Assembly: GCF_026210795.1 (NCBI RefSeq)
Contig: NC_089434.1
Location: forward strand, 682,001 to 746,000
Direction of reading: 5' to 3'
DNA from: Rhizophagus irregularis
Lineage: Eukaryota > Glomeromycota > Glomeromycetes > Glomerales > Glomeraceae
DNA length: 64,000 nt
Every line of letters begins with the position of its first letter. Within the stretch, counting starts at the first letter, position 1. The position numbers and the translations under genes are program-made. The notes under the pieces were generated by a model that searched no databases, was not told the origin of the DNA, and worked only from the letters and a program-made list of their open reading frames with translations. This document shows positions 11,056-21,044 of this stretch, piece after piece.

Positions 11056-13497
11056 CCAAGGGCCCTAATCGATTAATAATCGATTAATATTAAAATATTA
11101 AAAATTTTTTTTTTTGACCGCAGATTGCACCAAATTGTTTTTGATCATACATTTAGTTATAAGGAAAGTCTTATTTATTATTATTATCATTAAAAAATTA
11201 ATACAAATTCTTCCAAGTTCGGAGAACACGTGACCAAAAATTCACAGCTCTGGGCCGCATTAGATAATTTGACCAGAATTATGGGTTGATAATTTTAATC
11301 GATTAACCGATTTTTGAGATACCTTAATCGATTAACTGTCTTAGTCGATTAATTAATCGATTAACCTTAATCGATTCCAAGCTCTATCTTGCTTCTAATG
11401 ATAATGATATACTACATATTTTAAAAGTTATTAATAAGGATGAGAATGATAGAACTTCTCTTATAGATCATCCTGTACTTATTGGATCTCGTGCAGCTAA
11501 ATGGCATATTCCACTTTTTCGTGATCCTAATGATTGGGATTTAATAGCAACGATTTCACAATCAATTTCATTTATTAATATAGTAATTAAATCTAATGCA
11601 ATTTTTAAATATATAAAATTGATTTATTATCCGGGAAGTGGATTAAAAATTGTTGGAAAGTGTATTGAATCATTTTCATTTACAGGCAGAAATCATGGAA
11701 ATCCTATCTTATTTAATATTGAACTTGTCTCTGATAAAGTTGATTTCAGAAAAATGAACCCAAATAAAAAAATAGATGATTTATATGATACTGATGATGA
11801 TGATGATGATGGTAATAATGATGAGGATATTTCAATTTTTGAAAGTTTTGAAGATACTAAACCGAAAACAAGTTCATTGATGATTTTAGAATTATGTCAT
11901 GATATTAAAGATAAAATAATGTTTCCATTGATATCAAGCTTTTTATTTATAGTTGCTCCATTAAAGATACTTGAAGCTTTAAAATCATCTCATATTAATT
12001 ATCCATCTAATTTTCAAAATAATATTACAGATTTACACACATTAAGAGTTTCATTAGGTTATAATATAACTCAATCATTTTGCAGTCCACAACGTGATGA
12101 ACCAATTGAGTTTATGTTAAAGACTCGTATTATGGAAACTGAAATGGCAGAAGTTGATTTATTTATGACTAGTAATAATGAGGAATTTTTTGATCATAAT
12201 AATAAGCTCTCTGTACAAAGGCGTATTCCACATAATGATATACATGAACTTGTTAAATATGGTGAACATCCTATTTATGAGAGTTTAAAGATTGATAAGG
12301 TATAAAAAATTTTTTATTATTAATGATTAATATAATTATAAATTATGATACTAATTTTTTAAATTAATATATAGTCTAAAACATTGATAGAAAAATCTCT
12401 TTTTGAAAAGATTGATTATCAAACAAAACTTAATTGTGTGAAAGAGGAAGCAATGACTATTGCACTTGAAAGATATCTTATTCCAATGGTTTCCAAAAAT
12501 ACAGAAACTTCTTATAACCTAGCACTTGCTAGAATTTGTACTACATTATCTAAAGGTTGGTTTTGTCAATTTGCGATTGATAACTATCCTAAACTTTTAA
12601 ATCTTGATAAAGATTTGTTATCAATTGCATATGATATAATTGATAAATATCCTTTAGTAGAACAAAAAAAACAACTTTCATCAATGTTTGATCCAGAAAC
12701 TCAAATTATTTTTGAAACTATTAAACCTTATACTAAAGAAATTTTATCATTTGATGAAATACACTTTTATGATGGTCGAGTTAATAGAACTGGAATTGAG
12801 ATTACTTCCCCAGTAGATAGATTTGTGTCAATTACAGCTATTGTTACAACTCTGTATATGACTAGTGAAAAACGTAATAATTATTGGTCAGCATCTGTCG
12901 TAATTTTACCTAGTGACGAACTAGAGGCTGTAAGGTAATATTCTAAATTCAATATTTACATACCTTTATTTTTGCTGTTTACGATATATTTATTTATTAA
13001 TTTTTAAAATTTTTAGTAATATAGATTATGAAAGTGATAATGAAAGGTATAATATTTATTACTAAAAAAAAAAAATTTTTTTTTATAAACTATTATTAAT
13101 CTTAAATTTTATTTTTAGTGGTGCATTTGATGATCCATTAAATATTCACCCTTATTATAATTTGGATGGAAAGAAACATATTAAAATAACTTCTAAGAAT
13201 GTATTTACATTTAATTCATATAAAGATCGTATGATTATTAGGGCTAAATCAGCTGATTATGTTGCTAATAAGCTTAAAATTCCTGATGTTAATGGTGATT
13301 TATTATTTAAATATGTATTATGTTATTTAAATCCATCTTTCGAATCTTTCAATAAAATTCCACCACTTGGACATCATATGGATAAATTGATAGCTGAAGA
13401 AAATATTTCAAATATAGCTGCAACACAACATCCTTGGTATTCTGCTTGGATTTATGCCTTAAAAAATAAGCAATTAAAAGCATTTCATAGAAAATAG

Positions 13498-14215
13498 TAA
13501 TAATTATTTGTTTGAGTAATTGTGAAGTTTAAGTTTATATAAATAAATTAGTATATTTTATTTTATTTTGTTTTAAATAAATATACATTATATTGATGTG
13601 TTAAGACAAATTTTTATTGTTGCCAAGACTATCTAAAGTTAATTATCTTCTTATATAAATACAAATTCAACAAAAATTGAAATAATGAGACCAAAATTCT
13701 ATAATTTTTACACTTTTATTTGTAAACTATACAATGTCGAATTCTGATGATTTTTATCTTCTAACTTGTTGTTTTATATTATTCTATAAACCTCACTAAT
13801 AATTGCTAAATTATTTGATTTTTAGATGTTCTTTCTAAACATTTTACGAATAAATATACCTTAATAAAAATTTAGAGAAAATTATTAAACAATGGAATTA
13901 TAGATAGAAAATAAATTTAATTATGATCCTCTGATCGGCACGTTATTTATTTATCCATTTCTAGGAAATTTTGCAATAAAAATTAACTATTGATTAAACT
14001 ATAATAGACGGATTTGAAAATTTGAGTAATTCAGAAAGATTTGCAATTTTCCAAATAAGAAAAACTTTCTTTTTAATTTATTCGTAATCTCAATATTATT
14101 TTTCATGTATAATAGTAATAGTTTTCCGAAGCTTTTTAAAATTTAATCATTTTTTTAAAAATCTTTTAAAATGAAAAAAAAAACCAATACTATATTATAC
14201 TCATGATGTACTAGC
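13498..14215. other. 3' flank of copy 3, interrupted
   Basis: 13498-13930 is a diverged version of the 3' flank of copies 1 and 2. The homologous sequence continues only at ~18000-18110, after about 4 kb of inserted transposons. The rest is AT-rich with no gene seen. Confidence 0.5.
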
Positions 14216-14755
14216 AGGACCCCGAGCAATATATGTATAGGTAACAATATCGTTTGCTTAGTCACATGCTATTTTAGCCACAGTTAGAGGTTAGATTTGC
14301 GTAAAATTAATGATATTTTTTGCAAATGTCATATTTTTCATTTGCTTATTTTCACAGAATTTTTGAAAAGTCATATATTACAATTGCTTATTTTTTGAGT
14401 AAATTTGGTATTATTTAATAATGCATTATATAACATTTAACTATATAAGCGATGGTATTATACTAATATGCAAAAGTTAATAGGAGATGAAAAAAATTTT
14501 AAGATGGATATTTTAGCTAAGATGATATTACTATTGAAAAAAGTGAAATTGTAAATCATAAATGCGAGAAAATTTGATCAAATAATTTTTGTAAAATATA
14601 ATATTATAAAGTCATATGGTTAGATTGCTTATTTTTGGGCAATTTGTAAAGTCACATGTTGAGTTTGCTTATTTATCTTAATAAAAACCTTGCGTAGAGC
14701 TATTATAAAAATTTTGACCTTTCTTGTTACCTATATATATATTGCTCGGGGTCCT
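14216..14755. mobile_element. 540-bp element, AGGACCCC ends, 8-bp TSD
   Basis: The ends match over ~32 bp as inverted repeats (AGGACCCCGAGCAATATAT then TATAGGTAACAA). The 8-bp duplication GTACTAGC is perfect (14208-14215 and 14756-14763). Internal degenerate repeats carry TTGCTTATTTTT next to AGTCAYATG. An 8-bp duplication suggests a hAT-like origin, although the terminal bases are not the usual hAT type. No ORF. Confidence 0.8.
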
Positions 14756-15171
14756 GTACTAGCTATAAAACACATATTATTGTATAAATGGCAGAGGATA
14801 AATAGAATAGGACCCAGAAATATGGTTTGAGTCTGAATTAAAAAAATCATGAAAATCTTTCTTTTTTTATATAATTTTTGGTAATGCCAGTCAGAATTTT
14901 ATTTATTTCCTATTATAGGGCCCCGTTAAAGTGGATTTACCCCAGCATCGCCCCAAGATTTCTAAGTAAAATTCCACCCCCACGTGACTGGTGATGTTTA
15001 AGGGGGAGTGAAAAATATTTTTTTCACCACTAAAAATTTTCTAAGTCCCCAGAATACTTATGAAAAAATGAAAATGGTGAGGTGTGACGCGGGGTGACAT
15101 TTTATGCAGGTCACGTGGGGGTGAAAAATCTTGGGGCGACGCTGGGGAAGATTGCTTTAACGGTCCCCCTA

Positions 15172-17842
15172 AAAAAAAAAACTCTTTCCCCTTTTTCTTC
15201 ATTTCGTTAGTTTTCCGCAGCAATTTTGCGCAAGTTCTTTTTTTTTTAGTTTCTATTTGAAACAACTAAAGGGAAGAGGCCCTAAAGGGCGCCTCGGGCA
15301 TAAGGCGAGGTTTTATTGTTCTCATTATACCCATATTTAAGGGTTGGTTATGTTTTATTTCCCAAGAGCCAACGATTTTGCTCTTGCACCCGGATACGAC
15401 TATACACCTGCTGGTCCTGATGACTTCATTTTCAACCATGATACTTCACAAACAGTACCTCCTACTGAAGATATTTTATTGGATACACCTTCATTTCATA
15501 ACGACTTTGATGATATTAGGCCTTTCTCATCGCTGAACAAAAATTATATTTTTTCTACAAAATACGAAAAGTTCCACGTGACTCCACACCATAGAGCCGG
15601 TTATAACAAGATTTACAATTTTAGGCGCTCAAAAAGTTTCTTTTTTGAGCTGGTTGATCACTTACCAGATACCAATCAACTTCAATTGAAGATTTACACA
15701 AATGATTATCATATGTCCTCTAACCCGATTAATCACGATTCCACGAGCCGACTCCCTAATTTCAAATTTCAAATATCGAAACAGCTCACGCACTTTTTTT
15801 CAACACAAAAAGTTATTCCTCGAAGATTGCAAGAAAAATTTTTTACACATATTCGTAAAAAACTATTGGAGCGTTTGGATTTTATAAGATCACGTGCCCA
15901 AAAAAAAGACAAAAATAATCATATGACTAAAACTTTTTTTAATTTTTCGTATAAAAAATATAGATTTTACTTTGGAATTTACCTTCCATGTAATCATACT
16001 CACACAGTAGGTTTACTTCCCAATACTACTGCGACTTGCTCCATTCCGGTCCCTTTTACAATGTCACATCATCGTCATGCCTGCATCATCCACCATAAGA
16101 ATCTTGTTCTATACTGTATCTCGAAGGATAACAAAATTCCTGACTCTAGTCTTTGCAAAACATTCAAAGATTTTCACGCATCTCATCTCTACAACAGATG
16201 GACTAAAAAGAAAATATATCAGAATTTTTCAAACCGATTGGGAATCTCTTTCACCACATCATACCATGCATATAGCACTAACGTCATCGCTACAAAAGGA
16301 CTTGATTTTATTTATGGCAAAAAATATGGGAATCTTCAATTTACTCCCAGTTCGTCTCCAAAGGTCAAGAAAAGACAAGAAGCACGTTTTAATGCTTTGG
16401 TTAGGCATACCTTTCATAACACCAAGCTGGATGATAATGCGTTAACGGATGATAAACTCCAGGCTGCACGACGTCACAAATTATTATTTCAAGAAAATCA
16501 ACGATTCACCACTCCTATCAAACACCTTCGATACAAGAAAAAATTCGTCGAACCATCAAAAGGTTGTTACACCTTTCCGATCCCATTTCCTGAATCTACG
16601 ACTGTATCTGTGCCTGTTACAGTGGAGACAATTTGTAACGTTAGCTCTGTCGCATCTACATCACATGGTAATCCTATATCCCCAGCTAATATTAACAATT
16701 GGGAGAATGTACCTGAACATTATATTCCGTTAATTCCTCAATCTGCAATTTACGAAGGTGGTCGATTGAATCAACCTTCTCGTATGAAAGTCTGGAAAAA
16801 GAAATTACAACCACTTGCAGTTGGCAGTGATGGCTGGCTAGCTCACATGAAAGAAATCTACGATCATCACGAATCAATGACAGAATATCAACAAGGAAAA
16901 ATTGATGCTGGAATACAATGGGAAACTACTCCTGATCAAGGCGAATATCGGAGAGATCTTTGCGATCTTATAATGCAAGTCACTAACAACAAACATGACT
17001 ATGAAATGAAATTATGAGAAATCTCATCGTCAGTACCACCTGAAGTACCAATTATAACTGGACCTATTAAAAACAGCGAACGAAAAAAACGCGAAAAGCG
17101 TCACTCGCAACAATTAAAAGAATATGAACAGAAAAAACAGGAAGATACTGAAATCTTAGAAGACTTACGTTCTAGGGTTATCAATGAGGATGATATTTTT
17201 TACATCGAATATTATAGGAATGAATGTAGTTTGGCTTATCAGCCTTGTGCTATCATGGACGATAGACCGCTTAAATGAAGTGCCAGTGATAATGGCAATT
17301 TAGATACTCATTATGGTTATCATAAAGATAAAAAGGTTTGTATATTATCCGCCTCGAAGAATTTAGAAAACAGTTCATCTACTCGTACTGCTTAAGTACT
17401 CATTAGTCATTTTATATAACTCCTTATACATACATTAGTTTCTTTTTGTACATGCTTATTAGCATTTTTGTTCTTTTTTACGTTAGATTTTTAACAACCT
17501 AAAATAGTGTAAACCATTCCACCTCTTACAGTATTTACAGGTGGCAACCCTTGTGGTTGAAAGAAAAATACGGATTAATGCTCGTCAATTAATTGCTATT
17601 TATAATGCTTAGATCGCCACAACTTCTTATTATTTTGTTAGGGTTCTTTATATAGTTCATACTTTTTCTTGGACATTGGTCCCTATTCGGTAGCGGAGGG
17701 GATCAATCTGGTTCGATGGATTCAAAGAAGTTCGGGTCCGCCCTAGGGTGGATGATAGCTAGATGTAGGGTAGCACCGTTAGGTATATGTCCTGTTAATA
17801 GGCTATCCGTCTTCACATAAAATAAATAAATAAAATAAATAA
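15172..17842 (+). mobile_element. LINE-like retroelement insertion with 15-bp TSD
   Basis: TTAACGGTCCCCCTA occurs at 15157-15171 and again at 17843-17857, a 15-bp target duplication. The insert ends in an (AAATAAAT)-type tail at ~17815-17842, typical of non-LTR retroelements that end in simple repeats. It contains one long ORF (15350-17278) but no recognisable reverse transcriptase, so it is nonautonomous or deleted. Base composition is clearly more GC-rich than its surroundings. A stretch before the tail resembles 59541-59715. Confidence 0.65.
15350..17278 (+). pseudogene. Retroelement ORF, broken by one in-frame TGA
   Basis: From the ATG at 15350 the frame is open to a TGA at 17015-17017. 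The very same frame then stays open to a second TGA at 17276-17278, so a ~640-residue product is interrupted by a single stop. The part after the stop is charged and coding-like (KNSERKKREKRH). The N-terminus starts MFYFPRANDF; the middle is basic and rich in His, Lys and Phe. No zinc knuckle, RT, endonuclease or integrase motif is visible. It could be an ORF1-type protein. Family not recognised. Confidence 0.55.
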
Positions 17843-17966
17843 TTAACGGTCCCCCTATTATAGTAACCGACTGACATTATCATAATTCCGGCCCTGAAAA
17901 AATGCGTACAGCTCATAGTAAAAAATTTTTTTCATCACCTGACCCCTATATATATTTCTGGGTCCT

Positions 17967-18180
17967 ATTGGAATAGCAAAATTTTACTTATTCCTAATTA
18001 GCCAGAATAAAAGTAATACGAACCTTATTTAGTCCTTATTTTATACTACTTGTTTTAAACTATGTTATGAAATTGATAGACTCTACTTATATCATCGTAT
18101 CTTTTATGCGGAGCGCATAATATGAATATTATCTCAAAAAGTCTCCATTACGTATATATTCTAACTAAAAATAATATCAT
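17967..18180 (+). other. Resumed 3' flank of copy 3
   Basis: ACCTTATTTAGTCCTTATTT at ~18011 onward to ~18110 matches the flank of copies 1 and 2 (4274 and 10012 onward), which proves that the material between ~13950 and ~18000 was inserted. After ~18110 similarity ends, so this is the right edge of the tandem array. Confidence 0.65.
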
Positions 18181-18189
18181 ACTGTCAAT

Positions 18190-18450
18190 GCAGAATTTCA
18201 ATTTGTACCTGAATGGACGTTAAAAACAAATAACTTGTTTGGAGGAAGGAGTGGGACAAGAGTGTCAAGAAATGGTATTACATTATTACAAGATTTTTTT
18301 CATGCAGGTAATGCTGACAAAAGTGATCGGTACCCAGCTAGTGATCAGAACTCATTCATATGGCGGAATAGCGAAGTTGAATCCCAAAGATAGAAACAAT
18401 TGAAAAATGGATTAGCAGATACTATTCCGTAGCTTGTAAACGTGAAACGA
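18190..18450 (+). pseudogene. Coding fragment with frameshift, unknown domain
   Basis: A plus-strand frame includes VPEWTLKTNNLFGGRSGTRV and NGITLLQDFFHAGNADKSDR. It then shifts by one base near 18380 and continues as IPKIETIEKWISRYYS to a TGA near 18448. I have the impression that this ~90-residue sequence type is common in Rhizophagus predicted proteins, but cannot name it. No start codon or neighbouring exon was found. Confidence 0.45.
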
Positions 18451-18488
18451 CTGAAACGTGAAATGGCACTATGGCAGCTACTAATTTT

Positions 18489-18489
<1 letters not shown>

Positions 18490-18519
<30 letters not shown>

Positions 18520-18520
18520 C
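18490..18520. repeat. (TA)n microsatellite
   Basis: About 15 uninterrupted TA units. Confidence 0.95.
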
Positions 18521-21044
18521 GTTAAGAGCAAAATCAGCCTTTAACACTTTTTTAGCGTCAAGAGCAAAATCACTTATGTTAAATAGCACGCACATGTATT
18601 TTAAATAAAAACAATATTTCAAAAATTCAACTTTATATATAGAAAATGGATATAAATCCTATAAATTGTAAATAAAGTACTAGAATAAATTAAATTTTAG
18701 TTTATTCAGAGCGAAATTATTAAAATTTCATGTATAGTGAATTTTATATATATAGTGTCACCGTTGGTAATCCACAGGTAACCCCAAATAAAACATAAAA
18801 GCGAACATAAAGATTTTTTTTTTTTGCCTAAAAATGTATACATGTTTCACGAAAAATTTTTTTATGATTTTTTAACACAATTAGATTACTCTATAAAATT
18901 TTTATTAAAATATTTTTGTTATATAACTATATACTAATTATATAACTGAACGGTCATTATGTAACTATAAGTAGTAAAAATCTACCGAAGATTAAATATA
19001 AAAATACTTACACATGGTTACCGAATTAACGAATTAAAAAAAAAATAAATAAAAATAAAAATTAATATGAAATTCATATAAATTCATTAAATTATAATAT
19101 TTATGTCGTGAAATTGTAATTTAAAACATATAAACATTGTGGTCGTGACATTTGATGATCTTTATCAAAGAATTATGAAATTTATTTATTATTATTGAAA
19201 ATATCATATTTAATAATATACACAATGTATACTAAATAAAAACTGAAATGTATTGTAAATGTTCAAATAAAAAATATGTTCAAACAATCCGTTGAACATA
19301 ATATAATTAAAAAATTTTGTTGACGCAGCATCGATTTTTTTGGATGATAAATTAAATTTCGGCCAGAATTAAAATAGAAAATTTTGGTCAGAATTAAGTT
19401 TACACTCTAAACCCGGAAAATAAAATATCCTGCGTTGCAACTTGCAAAGCCTCTAACGTTAAGCGATACATCTATTTAATTAAAATTTATTACTTTTTAA
19501 ATTTGCGCTATGCAGATCACCGATTAACGTTACATCACATGATTGACAAATACTCTGTACATCTTGTACGTGGGAAATAATTGGTCATTAAATTAAAGTT
19601 TAACCAACGAATATTTTTATTTTTATTTTTGTTTATATGTTCAATATGTTCAACATAACATAACAATATAATTTTACTCGTCGTTAGAATTTCTGCGTAT
19701 CGTCGGTAAGGAGATAAGCCTCCAATGACGGATATATCCGGTCAGCCTTTATACTGTGTTTTGATGTTTGATGTTTGTCAGTACACGTTGTGCATGATCA
19801 ACTTGTGTGGACAGCATGGCGGAAGAAAAATAAAAGAAAACATCATGTATAAAAATTATACATGTGACGTATGTTTTGTCTATCTATATTCCACGTTTAA
19901 TTTCACCTTTAAATAGTAGAACCGAAATTTCAAATTTATTATTTGAAATTATTTGAAATTTAAAAAAAAAAAAAACGTTTTTTACGGTTTCCTAAAAAAT
20001 TAAAAATTTTTATTATACATACGAATAGACAACTATAAGATTTACCTGCTGATGAAAAAAAAAGATTTCCGGATAAACATATTACAATGAAACTTCTTTT
20101 TATTCATGTAAATTAGGATTTTCATATTAATTATTAGATGGATGAAATCCGAAAATCCCGAAAACACTAATCAACTATTATCGATATGTACGGCGTGCAT
20201 ATGTTAATATTATATAATAAAAACTAATTATCTTTTTAATAATTTAAATAATTATAAAAAAACTTCTTTTAGTAAAAAAAAAAAAAAAAGAAATGAATGT
20301 TAGTAGTCAATAGAAAGAATAATTAATGGATATTATTATTTTCAGGGAAAATCATCGAAAAAAATAGATTTTAATTAAGTAAATTAGCCGATTTAGTAAA
20401 AATGAACCATAAAGAGTATGGTACGAAAATATAGTTTGTACCAATACAATGATTTGTTTTACCCCTTGATCGACAAAATTGAGTGGATTGGTTCGGCTTA
20501 ATATCCTTCATAGTTCATAGGAGGGATAAACAAACAAACAAAATACAATCTAAAAACTTTTTAAAAGACAATGATAAATAATTTATTATAATTATAACTG
20601 ATAATATAAGAAATAATTTAATTCGTTTTTATTAAATATTTTTCTTTTATTATTTAAAGTAATTTATTTATTGGTTCATAACAAAATAACAATAATAATA
20701 ATAATAATATATATACCGTTTATATATATATAAATACGTTATCGTTATCTGTTATGATTATTCTATACTTCAAAATTTATCATTTATTTTTTTTTTCCCT
20801 TTTTCCTAATTTCCGTACTTTATTATTTATAAAAATAAATAACGAAAAAACTAATTTTATTAGTAACACGTGATACATTTATCGTAGTTTATTCGCAATT
20901 TCTGAGAAATTTGAGTTTTGTTACACGACATTTCGGGATAACTCCGTTCCGTATCAAAAACGTTTTAAATAGATCGAAACCTTTTTTTCTTTTTTCTTTT
21001 TTTATTTTTTTAATAATAAAAAAAAATAAAAAAATTTATATAAT
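18521..21044. other. Intergenic, no gene seen
   Basis: 2.5 kb of AT-rich DNA with short homopolymers and an AAT run near 20690-20710. The possible frames are short and not coding-like. The last ~100 bases are T-rich and lead into the kinase gene at 21045. Confidence 0.55.

Larger units (their letters stand above)
10423..11386. mobile_element. hAT-like nonautonomous element in exon 1 of copy 3 (964 bp)
   Basis: The ends TAGAGGTTGGAA and (reverse complement) TAGAGCTTGGAA are hAT-type. A perfect 8-bp duplication TCTTGCTT lies at 10415-10422 and 11387-11394. Subterminal AATCGATTAA words are repeated several times at both ends, which may be transposase-binding sites. Without the nested element (10480-11055) and its duplication it is about 380 bp. 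No ORF. Confidence 0.9.
10395..13497 (+). pseudogene. NTase-like family copy 3, disrupted by nested hAT elements
   Basis: The ATG at 10395 opens nine family codons, then runs into a transposon and stops at 10458-10460. Homology resumes at 11391, after the element and its target duplication. From there the exons are open: to 12299, then 12375-12934, 13017-13046 and 13119-13497, all with the same splice positions as copies 1 and 2. The acidic tract is much shorter, from an ~80-codon deletion. GSRA...DPNDWDL, HNDIHE and GWFCQFAIDNY are still present. The reading frame outside the insertion has stayed intact, so the break is probably recent, or a downstream start is used. The empty-site sequence in copies 1 and 2 confirms the insertion point. 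Confidence 0.85.
14918..17855. mobile_element. Hairpin MITE split by a retroelement
   Basis: The left arm starts GGGCCCCGTTAAAG at 14918. The right arm, at 15122-15169, is its inverse (GGGGCGACGCTGGGG ... TTTAACGGTCCCC). The arms pair for ~60 bp, including CACGTG-centred sequence. TATTATA flanks the whole at 14911-14917 and 17856-17862, and the duplication could be 7-9 bp. The right flank was displaced to 17.86 kb by a retroelement that entered the right terminal repeat. Confidence 0.75.
14809..17966. mobile_element. Outer element with AGGACCCAGAAATAT TIRs
   Basis: A perfect 15-bp inverted repeat marks the ends. Flanks AATAGAAT and ATTGGAAT match at 6 of 8 positions, consistent with a decayed 8-bp duplication. 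It is interrupted at 14918 by a MITE, itself interrupted at 15172 by a retroelement. Without these it would be about 220 bp. Its right arm (CATAATTCCGGCCCTGAAAA and beyond) recurs at 49029-49119, a second copy of the family. Confidence 0.65.

Noticed and set aside
17690-17760. tRNA-like GGTTCGATGGATTC word (possible SINE B box)
   Set aside because: It does not match the B-box consensus closely and no A box or cloverleaf was found upstream; it lies in the retroelement 3' region.
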